From: Babylonia areolata
Lineage: Eukaryota > Mollusca > Gastropoda > Neogastropoda > Buccinidae
Reading direction: 5' to 3'
Assembly: GCF_041734735.1 (NCBI RefSeq)
Contig: NC_134883.1
Coordinates: 14,999,810 to 15,063,809 of the forward strand
Length of the DNA: 64,000 nt
Shown here: piece after piece, positions 1 to 10,781 of the stretch
How positions within the stretch are numbered: position 1 is the first letter of the stretch
Layout: the number at the start of each line of letters is the position of its first letter
Notes under the pieces: model-generated
The model's database searches: none
The model's input: only the letters and a program-made list of their open reading frames with translations
What the model was told of the DNA's origin: nothing
Made by a program: the position numbers and the translations under genes

Positions 1-20
1 CACACACACACACACACACA
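1..20. repeat. (CA)n microsatellite at window edge
   Basis: The window opens inside a CA dinucleotide run. Its left extent is not visible. Confidence 0.9.
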
Positions 21-179
21 GAGAAGTGGTGAGGTTTATAGTCCAGAAAAATTGTTGCTTTTTGAGTTTTTGTCCCACCAGTCTGTCTGTATTTACTAGT
101 ATGATATTTCAGATTGGCATAAGTTTATATTTGGACCAACAGCAAAGTGAGAGCTGTATTATCAATGGTTTCTCCAGTC

Positions 180-388
180 AATGGGAAACCATTTACAGCT
201 TAGTCTTTTGTGAAGGACTATGACTCTCAAACTAGGAGGCAAAATTGCACTGGCTGTTAGTGCAGTAGCCTTGTGGGCTGGTTGGCCTTTGGGAACCATC
301 CCAACGCCGACTGTCCTAAAACCCTCTTGGCCGAGAGAGTGGGGATGTAACTTGGGCAAGACACTCTCCACTATAATCAAATTCTAGC
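180..388 (+). repeat. Dispersed repeat E, copy 1
   Basis: This ~205-bp stretch matches the reverse complement of 60785-61010 almost base for base, for example around CCAACGCCGACTGTCCTAAA and GTGAAGGACTATGACTCT. No terminal inverted repeat, tRNA-like boxes or A-rich tail were recognised, so the class is unknown. It is probably an interspersed element rather than a gene, because no long shared reading frame is seen. Confidence 0.7.
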
Positions 389-884
389 CCAAATAGTCGG
401 AACAGCAGTTGCCTCCTCTGCTGTTCTGATGTTCTGACTATCATATATATATTGATAGTTTGCTGGCCTATCAAGAATAATCAATCACAGATTATCAATG
501 CATCGATTAATTAATTAGTTAATGAGAGCAAGTAATTGAATTGATGAATAAAAAAAAAACCCAGATGAAACAAAAAGATAATGAATACAATACATTCTTA
601 AAATTGCATTGTCAACAAATAGATACATAATGAATGAAATGGATAAATAAATGATGAACGCGTGCATGAAAATAATGTAAAAGATCAGTTTTGTATGTGT
701 AGGTTGAGACTCTCTCTCTTTCTCTCTCTCTCCTTGTCTCTGTCTCCCCTTAGGCCTATAGAGAACTATGTTCCCTTCTGTGACAGACATCTGATATCTA
801 TGTCCCTGTCTCTGCCTCTCAGAGAACTATTTTTCTTTCCCATTTTCTAAGCCCCCATGCGGGTTTTTTTCTGTTCTTTTTTCT

Positions 885-2365
885 TTAATACTGAGCCGTC
901 GAGCTCCACTCACCAGCCCCCCCCCCCCCCCCTTTCCAAAAAAACAAAAAAAAAACAACAACAAAAAATCCTGAATCGTCCCCGTATTTCTTTTTCGCCA
1001 TCCCCTTTTCCTGGGCTGTCCATATCTTTTCTTGTCAGCCGTCTGCTTTTTCCTCAGCTTCCCCATTTTTTTTTTCCCCTGCACGATCCCCTTTTTTTTG
1101 TGAGCCGCCCCCCTATCCCCCGCCCCCTTCCCCTTTTTTCAGCTTTTGAGCTGTCCCCTTTTCTTTTGGGCCGTTCCCATATTCTTTTTTTTTCTTTTTT
1201 TTTTGTTTCGTTTTTTTTTTTTTTTGTTTAGCCATCCCCTTTTTCTGAGCCCTCCCTACATTTTGATTTTCTGAGCCATTTCAGCATATATTTTTTTCCC
1301 TGGTCTGTCTATTCTTTCTAAGCCATCCCCATATGTTTTCATGAGCCGTCCCACATTTTGTTTTCTTTGCCGCCCCTGTACTATTTTCTGAGCTGTCCCT
1401 TTTTCATGAGCTGTCCCGTATGTTTTTTTTCTTCATGGTCCTCACATTTTTCTGAGCTCTCCCCCTCATTGTTCTGAGACATCCCCACATTTGTTTTTAG
1501 AGCCATCCCCATATGATTTTCAGAGCTGTCCACATATATTTTGAGTTGTCACGGTTTGGTTTTGTTTTTATTTTTTTAAATTTTTTTATGTTTTATTTTA
1601 TGAACCGTCCCCTTTTTTATGATCCATTCTGATATTTTTTTCTGCGTTGTCCCCACATTTTTTTTTTCTGAGCTGTCACCATTTATTTTGTTCTGAACCA
1701 TTCCCACTTTTTATTTATTTTTTATTCTTTTTTTTTTTTTTTTAGCTATCCCCATACTATTTTCAGAGCCGTTCCCTTGCATTTTTTTCCCCCGAGATGT
1801 CCCGTTTATGAGCCACCCCCTTTTAAAAATCCGTTCAAATTTTTGTTTCCAAGCTGTCCCCATATTTTCTCTGAGCTGTGCCCACATTTCGATTTTTTTT
1901 TTTCTGTACCAATATTTGTTTCTGAGCTGTACCATTTTTTTCTGAGCCGTCCCTACACTTTCTCTGACCTTTGCCAGTATGGGTTTTTTTGTGTTTTTTT
2001 CCTGAGCTGTCTCCACATTTTTTTTTCTGACCTGTGCCATCTTTTCTGAGCTGTCCCCACATTTTTACTAAGGCATCCCCTTCCTGAACGATCCCCACTT
2101 TTTTCTGTGCTGCTCACATTTTTCATAAGCCATCTCCTTATTTCTTTTCTGAGCCGTCCCTTTTTCTCTGAGCTGTCCGGTTTTGGAGTTGGTTTTTTAT
2201 TTTTTATTTTATTGTCGTTGTTTATTATTTGCTTTTTCATTGTTTTGTTTTTTTCCTTTTTTTTTTCTTTTGAAAGCAATCCCCTTTTTTCTGAGCCTTC
2301 CGTATTTTTTCCCCCTTTTTTCCTGAGCCGTCCACATGTACCTATTTCCGAACCATGGCAACGAG
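885..2365 (+). repeat. Degenerate pyrimidine-rich tandem repeat (~25-30 bp unit)
   Basis: About 1.5 kb is built from variants of a unit read as TTTTCTGAGCCGTCCCCAYA with T runs of varying length. Several dozen units can be counted by eye, most carrying GAGC(C/T)GTCCC. The plus strand is almost pure pyrimidine for long stretches. Open frames across it are low-complexity by-products of base composition. Confidence 0.85.
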
Positions 2366-2492
2366 TTTACCATGTGATGCAGTACTAATGATACAGTGTG
2401 GTTTCTAGTTCAGTACCTGGTACACATTCCGAATATCAACTATATCATGCTTGCTGTTCCATGGATAATTATGCATTTGATAAGTATTTACA

Positions 2493-2493
2493 A

Positions 2494-2545
<52 letters not shown>

Positions 2546-2610
2546 TGTGTGAGCGCGCGTCTGTGTCCGTGTGTTGTGTGTGTCTGTGTCCGTGTGTGTG
2601 TGTCTGTGCT
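2493..2610 (+). repeat. (TG)n microsatellite with degenerate continuation
   Basis: A perfect GT run of about 45 bases is followed by interrupted GTGTCTGTGTCC variants. Weaker TG and CA runs recur at 2824-2870 and 3095-3310. Confidence 0.9.
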
Positions 2611-3309
2611 TGCCACAGCATGCACGCTGTTGTGTGCCAGTGTGTATGTGTCTCGATGTGCGCATACATCACTTGATTGTTGTATGGTTGTCTCAGAATT
2701 CCATGAGTAGGTATGCGCAGATGTGTTTATCAATAGTTATCTCTAATCCTGTGAGACAGCTAAACAAAAAGAAGTAAATTTTGATCTATAAGTATACTGT
2801 ATAAATATAGTGCCTTATGACACTGTGTGTATGTGAGTGTGTGTGTGTGCATGTGTGTGTGTGCACACCCATTCACGTGTGCGCTCTCACCATTATATTC
2901 ATTTCTATATCAGTGACATTCTCCATGCTTGGATTTCTGTACTTCTTCAACAAGGATTTACCATGTTTCTAAACTTTCCTGGTGTCTCTTTGTATTGATG
3001 CAGATCTTCTGCTGCTGCTGCTTAAATAACTTTCTTTTTTTTTTTTTTTAACCCAGCTGACTGTTGTACCCATCTTTCTCTTCAAGATATGAACAGCACC
3101 CACATCCACACACATACGCACGCAAGCACACACGTATGGTTATTCATACTCATACACAAACATCCACCCCAAATTCATACATGCGCACATACCATCCCAC
3201 CATCCCCAAACCCACCATCACCCACACACGCACACGCATGCTCTCTCACACATACATACATACACCAAATACATGCACATGCATACACAAATACACACGC
3301 ACATGCACA

Positions 3310-4150
3310 ACTGTTGCAGCACATTTTGTCGCCAGCACATACTGCAGCTGGTGCAGTTTGGGGTTTTGGGAGACTCTTGGCATATAGTATCAGCGGCAAC
3401 AAAATGTGGCAATATGAAGTGCCATGAGGGTCCACAGAGTTGTAACTGGCAACAACATATGCACTGTTGTTATGCTATAATAGAAGCATAAAACAGTACA
3501 TCTATCAACAGTATGATACAATCAAAAACTACAGTACATATACAACAGAAGAAAGAAGAAAAAAAAAGAAGCAGGTAAAAAATCATAAAAGGACATTCTT
3601 TTATTCATTTTTCTTTGAACAAAAGACTCCAACAAGCATCAGACAGCCAAGTAATGTTTCCACGAGACACAAAATGATATCCTACTTTACTGAGCCTTAT
3701 TGCAAGTGTCATTCAGATTCAGATTGCAGAGAACAAGCAAAAACAAACAAAACTGACGAACCATGTCATTGCAAAACCACATGTTGATGCATTCAAGACC
3801 CTGGCCACTTGTATTTAAATATGTCAGCAATTAAATTCCCTTCATCATTTTCATCAACACAAAACTTGAAAACCAAGGCTTGTTGTGGGTGCAGTTGAAA
3901 GAACTGGTGGAAGGGGAACAAACAAAACATGGGATAAAAGTATATAACTGATAAGCCCTCCACCTCGTTATAATGGCGCTGTCTTTCGAATCATATATTA
4001 CAGGGCTCAACGGCCCTTCACAGTCTGTATTTTAAACAATGTGGTTTGCTTTTACTTTAGCTTTGTTCACAGCAATCATCATTGTTTAGTTTCTATTCAT
4101 AACAAGAACTTTCTGCATGCTAACAATTCTGATAAACACAATTCACTGTG
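3310..4150. other. No gene recognised (downstream of XPOT)
   Basis: Unique-looking AT-rich sequence with no exon that can be supported. On the minus strand an AATAAA hexamer lies near 3599-3606. It could be a distal poly(A) signal for XPOT, but it is 7 kb from the stop codon and nothing links it to the transcript. Confidence 0.4.
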
Positions 4151-4300
4151 GATCTGTAATAATGTAACGAGGAAAATTGCGGAAAAGTGCCTTTCACAAG
4201 GACACAACACCTGGCGGAAACAGAGCCTCAAGCCCCCATCACTGCTGAGACACTGGTTCAGTGGTCCACAGCCTAACCCATCCAGCAATGGCACCTCTTC
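4150..4300 (-). repeat. SINE-like repeat D, copy 1
   Basis: The segment around AAGGACACAACACC and the ending AATGGCACCTCT resembles 29600-29803 in order and spacing. Read on the minus strand it begins AGGTGCCAT and carries a GGTTTGAGG-like B-box region in the other copy, which suggests a tRNA-derived head. Divergence is high. Confidence 0.45.
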
Positions 4301-4314
4301 TAAAAATAGTAAGG

Positions 4315-4585
4315 TTAACTCCTTAACCGCTACGTTTCTGTGTGAAAAACACTCCCCAACACCAATTGTTTTAGACTTGAAGTTCTCAGTCATGGGTCCA
4401 GCTCATGTGAAAACAACATAATGGACTTGGTCACTTCAAAGTAGGTCAGGGGGCAAAGGTTAGTCATAGTTCTATTGTGCATGGAACTGACTGCAGCTGT
4501 CAAGCTTTGTTACATTGTGAAAAAAGGTCCTTTTAATATGACTCCTTGATGGCAACTTAAGTCACCCAATGCAGCAAAAACGTTT
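4315..4585. mobile_element. TTAA-bounded MITE, family M3 (degenerate copy)
   Basis: It begins with TTAACTCCTTAACCGCTACG and continues with a body that closely follows the copy at 15341-15644, sharing TGTGTGAAAAACACTCCCCA and GGTCAGGGGGCAAAGGTTA. The right end is eroded. Non-autonomous; no transposase. Confidence 0.7.
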
Positions 4586-5198
4586 ATCAAACCAACACAT
4601 AACAATAATAAATTAAACAAACTACACATGCTAATATAATAAAGCTCACAACCAGACAGCTAATATGACATTACATCTGAGAAAAGCTAACTGATTTAAC
4701 CTCCACTGCCTATGAATATGATGGAAAAAATAAAAAATAAAAAAAGGAATGATTTCACTTTTCATTATGCAAAGTCTTTGTAATGGTGCCGTCCTCAGAC
4801 TGGTCAAAGAAAGTTGCGTTCAGTGCTAAAAAATGTTGACTTCAAAGCTGACTAAACCCTGTCTGCAAACTGCACATTGTGGGATTTTCAACCCTCACTC
4901 GTGGGATGTAAAACATATATATATATATCTATTCTCATTCTACTTCCGAGTAGTCCTGTCAAACTTTACCAATTAACTTTAGAAAGATAAAAAAAAAAAT
5001 AGCAGTTGGTAAAAGTAGTTGTAATTCAAAGTTAATCACAGAGTTTACTACTACTAAGTTCAATCTGCTGCAGTCAGGTGTACCTTTATAAAACTAGTGA
5101 AACATCTGGATAATGATACTACCCTGATTTCCAACCACACACTTACCTCTGCTCAATAAAAAAAGAAAAGAAAAAAGAAAAGAAAAAAAAAGCACAAA

Positions 5199-5301
5199 AC
5201 CTAACATGATATCAAATAGTTGAAATACAATGTAAACCTCTCTATATATGCCTAACATGATATCAAATAGTTGAAATACAATGTAAACCTCTCTATATAT
5301 G
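5199..5301. repeat. Perfect ~51-bp tandem duplication
   Basis: The segment from CCTAACATGATATCAAATAG to CTCTCTATATATG occurs twice in direct succession with no difference seen, so the duplication is recent. Confidence 0.9.
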
Positions 5302-7040
5302 CACAAAATCTACTTTTTTTCAAAGTTCATTCATTCATACTTGTTTGCACCTCACACCATTTCACTAGACTAGTCCTTCAGAACTGGAATTGCGTACACA
5401 TCACAGCCTCCATCACTGCCAAACAAAGTGAATGTCCATCGTTCCACTCTGACTGAATTCAATCCTTCATTTGCAACCATGCATCACACGGTCACCCACA
5501 AACATAGACTGTACTGGCAAAATCTGCCCAGCGTGTAACAGAAGCAGGCTCACTCTTAGGGAGTACAATTCCATCCACATCTTGTCTACAGATTTATATA
5601 TACAATGATCACCCAAGATTACACAATGTCCCTGTCACCAATTAATCTCAACACACATTTTTTTTCTTAACTGATGTATTTTCTCATTTCACTTTTTCAT
5701 TGTTTTCTAATCTGTTTCTTTGTGTACATGGATAGGATTTGTAATGCAATGGGCAATGTCAACATGATAGAAAATCAAATTTAAAAAAAAAAAAAAAAAA
5801 AAAGCAAGAAAGATCTGATGATACAGTGCATGTGTAGGTACCTACAAGGCGCTGCAGTGCATAAGGTGCCCCCCCCCCCCCCCCCCCCCCCGAATTTACA
5901 GAAAAAAGGTCATTTTTGAACTTGTACAGGCGCACACATCTGATAAGCTGCATATGCCGTAAAATGAAAGTCCTCCATTAAAAATTTAGTCTCTCATAAC
6001 ACCAAATGTTGCTCACCAAGTAGTGACATCATCTTCGGAAAACTGGATCAGAATCCGGCGTGGTGACTTGGCTCTGTTATTCCATCTGTCCACTCTGCTA
6101 TCTGCTGCTTTCTTTTTTCTTTTTTAAAAATTTTTTTAAAACATATTTCTTTTACAATTTTACAGCCATCAGTTGAAACATACACTGTTGTGAAGTCCCC
6201 ATTCATTAGTTTGTTCAGTCAGAATCCAGTCTGATAGTCCTGTTTTTTCTGTCCAGTCCACCATTTCGCTTTGTGCTCTGCTTTCCCAACACGAACAGTC
6301 TACTTCCAATTTCTCTGCTTTCACACCATAAATTTATTCCCTGCTCAGACATTGCTCTTTTTTCGTGGCCTGAGGGCGAAATGCGATCACGCTCAGTTGA
6401 AATTTATTAGAGTAGTATGCCATTTGATTTCAATTTCATTTGATGGGGACCGTAACTAAGTGAAATCGAACAGTGGTAAGACTTCAGTGTTGCTTGTTCA
6501 GCACAATCAAGAGCGGTTATTGTGATCAACAATATTGTCATATATTGAGTATGTTGTGTCACGTGGCCCCATGTGGTGGTCAGAAATTAGTTTTCAGACA
6601 CAGATGGGGCGTATACAGCCTATAAAATACAGGGGTCAGATATGAGTAAAAGAGTAGCGCCTTTTACTTTTATCGGCCGAAAATTACAGTACTCTCCAGG
6701 TCTAACATGGGTATGGGAGATAAGCATTTTTTGTCTGTTTTGATCTGCTGCAGTGCAATTTAAATATTGCCAACAGTCAACAACAACAATATATATATAT
6801 ATATATAAAGGTCAAGGTAACATCACATCAATAGCCCCCTGCCAACAGTGAAGTGGTGCTACAATGAATTTTCTGTCCTTAAAATGAGCTCGTCAATTTC
6901 ATTGCAAAAATCACCTTTCATCACAGTGCACATGTCTCTGCTCAAGATTTCCGATTATTTTCATCCATGCATTACAGTGATTACTAATTAGCCAGACCTA
7001 TAGTGCAGCACATGGCAAACCTATTCCCATTCAACAGCCG
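5301..7040. other. No gene recognised; homopolymer runs
   Basis: Non-coding sequence with an A run near 5780-5802, a C run of about 22 at 5870-5891, and a short (TA)n near 6790. AATAAA hexamers on the minus strand occur at 6333-6338 and near 6405, but no transcript can be tied to them. Confidence 0.4.
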
Positions 7041-7458
7041 TGTGGAGAGGTGGCCCACAAAGTGAGAGAATTTGAGAGTATGGCACTGAATCCCACACTT
7101 GCCAGAAATTTCTTTCCTTCCACTTGACCTAGAATGGTGGTCTGGACACTAGTCATTCAGATGAGACAATAAACCCATGTCCCATGTGTAGCATGCGGTT
7201 TGTACATGTAAAACTAAAAGGACCCACAGCAACAGGAGAGGTCCCCTGAAAAAAAAAAAAATCAACTCCACTCTAATGTGTGTGAGATAAGCCTGACTGA
7301 ACAACACAGGAAACAAATGATGAGAGCCTAAAGCCAGTAAAGCCAACTGTCAGTTGGCTCTACCCTGGTAGGCAGCCTGTTGTGCAAATGACTGTGTTTG
7401 TAAACCTTTACAGCTTAGTCCCAGACCAAGGATAGGTGGCAAATAACTTAAGTATCCA
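7041..7458 (+). mobile_element. SINE-A2 (core of SINE-A with an alternative tail)
   Basis: It starts with a tRNA-like GTGGAGAGGTGGCCC head. It continues with the shared central domain (TCATTCAGATGAGACAATAA, AGCATGCG, ACCCACAGCAACA). It ends with a different 3' part, GGCAGCCTGTTGTGCAAATG followed by GGTCTCTGACC-like sequence, and finishes in a TATCCATGTCAATCAATC simple tail. The same arrangement is seen at 30018-30420 and 54712-55345. Confidence 0.75.
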
Positions 7459-8762
7459 TGTCAATCAATCAATCAATTCATCTCTGATTGAGAATATGCG
7501 CTACATCAATCAATCAATGTGCAGTGCTGAATATAGCATCAGGAGAGAGGCAACAATGAATCCAAACCACAGAAAAGGAACAAGCATGTAATGTGTTCAG
7601 CACACAACGCATCTGGAGCCAGCACGACAATCACTGTCAACAGTTACACAAATTGATTTCTTCCCACCAGCAGCACAACCAGGGCTGGGCTGGGCTGCAC
7701 TCAGCCCATCTTGACACCGCTAAGTTTGCTTTGCATAAAGAACTGTCCTAAGGCAATGGAGTTTGCGGAGACTTAGGAAAATCCTTACTGCCAAACGAAC
7801 TTGGTGCTGAGATTGACTCATGCAACCCAGCCTAGGCCGACATAACACATCCAAACAGCAACTGGATACACTCTGCACAGGCCATGATCAGTAAGAGTGG
7901 TTGAAAGACAATGGGCAAGCAAACTGAGGGGAAAGGCCCTAATTCTGGGTACTCCGCAAGTCCTGTAGCACAGCAGAGGCCACCATGATCAGTGGAACAA
8001 GTAAAATCACTAACACACACGCACATGACTTGGTGGAGAACAATGTTAACGCATCACTGGTAACAAAAACACTGACTTAAGTCCTCCATGATACACTGAA
8101 GTACAAAGAGCTGGTGGTCACTGCATAATGATACAATGATTCTTAGCTATTAAATGTACAAAAAAGCATTTATGCAATTGTTTTTGTTTAAACAGTCACA
8201 CTCATACATTGGCACAGGGTTTCCAAAAGAACAAATGCACACTGATATTTGCAGAAAGAACAACACGCACTGCGGTTACAACAGCAGCATGTCACAGAAA
8301 TGGAAACCCGTTCCGTTTCCAAAGCAGTCACTGGTCAGTGCAGGCATTCAGCACACAAGAGTTCTGATCATGTGAATTGTCTATGTCTGCAGGGTGCTCT
8401 CACTCTTGATGTCCCATCACTCCGCATCAGTCCTGTGGTTACAGTCTCTCTGACCAGCATTCATCATGTCACTCATAATCAACATCTGTCACAGGGTCAG
8501 GTGTGATGTCCATCACGGAAACTCAATCATGGTGTCACCAATGAAGTCAACCACACGGCATCATACTTGACATTCACACAGCACTGTCACACTAACAAAC
8601 GGTCATGGTGGTCATTCCATGTACCCAAGCAAAATCCGCATGAACCGACAGCCAGCAAACGATGTTGTTACCTCCCAATGCATAGGCCTCCAAAGTTGTC
8701 AAAGTAGTATACTGCAGTTAGAAAAGCACAGTTACTTGGTGTTTCAGCAGCACAGAACCATC

Positions 8763-8940
8763 CAACAGGTCCTCTGCATCAGCAGAACAGAACCATGCAA
8801 CAGGTCCTCTGCATCAGCAGAACAGAACCATGCAACAGGTCCTCTGCATCAGCAGAACAGAACCATGCAACAGGTCCTCTGCATCAGCAAAACAGAACCA
8901 TGCAACAGGTCCTCTGCATCAGCAAAACAGAACCATGCAG
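8763..8940 (+). repeat. 35-bp minisatellite, about 5 copies
   Basis: Units contain CAACAGGTCCTCTGCATCAG followed by CAGAACAGAACCATG. Starts near 8763, 8798 and 8833 give a 35-bp period. It runs directly into the next array. Confidence 0.9.
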
Positions 8941-9436
8941 CACATCATGACAGCAAGTCAGGTAATGACGCACATCCTCGGTGTCATGACAGCAGTCATG
9001 CAATGACGCACATCCTTGGTGTCATGACAGCAGTCATGCAATGATGCACATCCTCGGTGTCAAGACAGCAGTCAGGTAATGACGCACATCCTCGGTGTCA
9101 TGACAGCAACAGTCAGGTAATGACGCACATCCTCAGTGTCATGACAGCAGTCAGGTAATGACGCACATCCTCGGTGTCATGACAGCAGTCAGGCAATGAC
9201 ACACATCCTCAGTGTCATGACAGCAGTCAGGCAATGACACACATCCTCAGTGTCATGACAGCAGTCAGGTAATGATGCACATCTTCAGTGTCATGACAGC
9301 AGTCAGGTAATGACGCACATCTTCAGTGTCATGACAGCAGTCAGGTTATGACACACATCCTCAGTGTCATGACAGCAGTCAGGTAATGATGCACATCCTC
9401 AGTGTCATGACAGCAGTCAGCAGACACACATCCTCA
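8941..9436 (+). repeat. ~38-bp minisatellite, about 13 copies
   Basis: Units read CACATCCTCGGTGTCATGAC then AGCAGTCAGGTAATGACG, with small substitutions (TCGG/TCAG, AGGTAA/ATGCAA) and one inserted CAACAG. Confidence 0.9.
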
Positions 9437-10340
9437 CTGTCAGTACATGATCCAAGCCTACAACTGCACTTTCATCATCAGCAAATAATTGCATGGATGT
9501 GGTTTTCTTTCTATCTCTCTCTCTCTCTCAGACATTAATCTGTGTGTGAAATATTCAACCACATCACTGCTGCAGGAACAGACTGTATTTCATTATAAAT
9601 ATGCAGGTGTCCATCTACATGTAAAATGAAGTAGGCAAGCATATCTTGAGCATTCACAACGTGTACACCTTTTTGTTGTAATTCTTTTCATGCCAACATG
9701 CGTTCATGTCAGAAGATGACCAGCAATGACACACACACCACGTGGGCAAAAACAGTCGCCTTTAACATCTGAATACATGCAGCCATCATCAAACAAGAAA
9801 AAAATGTGCTGTCTCTTTTTAAAGAAAAGCATTAAAGAAGTTATTCATTTAATGACATAAGATTATTTGCGAAACAGGTATGTCGATTGTATGCACTGTC
9901 ATGTTTGCCAGACTCTCATTTGACATTCTGTTCAGCGGACAGCTGATTCCTACACTCTTGAGAATGAAGATTCTCACAACTGAAATATGTATACATTGTA
10001 CATTCCACATTCATTTGTATTTCTAAATGCTGCATTTCACCATCAGCAAACTGAAACTTGTGACTTGTCAAAAGTAACACCGACATCAGAAGAGACAACA
10101 GACACTTTAATCGTCATTAACAACAGAGGAGACAGTTGAACTGTGTACTTTTCAAGGAGCTCACAAAACCATGACTGTATGTCACACAGCCAGTGCTGAA
10201 AACTTGAGAGAGAACACGAACTGTACATCGTTTCAAGTTGTAATTTTGAAAGGCAAGCTGTTCAGACACAACTCTCTTTGGCTATCACTAATCACACATT
10301 TACTATAATCTAGTTCAAATTCAGTGTGATGGGACCAAAC
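9436..10340. other. No gene recognised; proximal downstream region of XPOT
   Basis: Mostly unique sequence. ATTAAA hexamers on the minus strand lie at 10358-10363 and 9848-9853, either of which could serve XPOT. Confidence 0.35.
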
Positions 10341-10357
10341 AAAAAAATGTTGTTGTT

Positions 10358-10363
10358 TTTAAT
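10358..10363 (-). terminator. XPOT: Candidate poly(A) signal of XPOT (ATTAAA)
   Basis: Read on the minus strand this is ATTAAA, about 390 nt after the XPOT stop codon. GT-rich sequence follows. It is the nearest standard variant hexamer I see, but alternative 3' ends further away cannot be excluded. Confidence 0.35.
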
Positions 10364-10442
10364 ATGAAAAACAATCACTTCAATCAAGGTTTGTAGCTTT
10401 TCTATCTCTCTCTCCCCTTCTCTCTCTTATGTACAACACATG

Positions 10443-10444
<2 letters not shown>

Positions 10445-10482
<38 letters not shown>
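10445..10482. repeat. (CA)n microsatellite in the XPOT 3' UTR or downstream
   Basis: A pure CA run, read as (TG)n on the XPOT strand, about 270-310 nt past the stop codon. Confidence 0.9.
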
Positions 10483-10485
<3 letters not shown>

Positions 10486-10754
10486 CAAAAAAACCACCAA
10501 AAAAACACACATGCGTTCACACTCACTCGTACAGTCCAAATGCAGTAAAGAAAAAAGTCTGCACTGCACACTGGCACAATGAATGTGGTCTTTCCTGAAT
10601 CCAGAAAATAACACAAGAGTGGCTGTGTCAGCAGTCTTCAATACCAGCAACACACACACACACACACATGACCAGCAGCTAGAGAATGAAGTCATGATGC
10701 CCTATGAAGTGTTAAAATCTCTCCACTACTGGTCAGCTCCTCAGGGCCCTGTTG

Positions 10755-10781
10755 TCAAGATTTCGCCCTGATGAAGAACTC
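10755..10781 (-). CDS. XPOT: XPOT exon 24 (last coding exon, 27 nt)
   Basis: After the acceptor CTTGTTTCAG the frame reads EFFIRAKS and TGA. This matches the FFQRAKP end of vertebrate XPOT, which is why this block was chosen over other nearby acceptors. It supplies residues 962-969 and enters in phase 0. The intron before it is about 900 nt and holds a SINE. Confidence 0.88.
   Translation of the reverse strand, partial: EFFIRAKS

Noticed and set aside
857-2388. Phe/Ser/Pro-rich and Lys-rich open frames
   Set aside because: Low-complexity translations of the pyrimidine-rich repeat.
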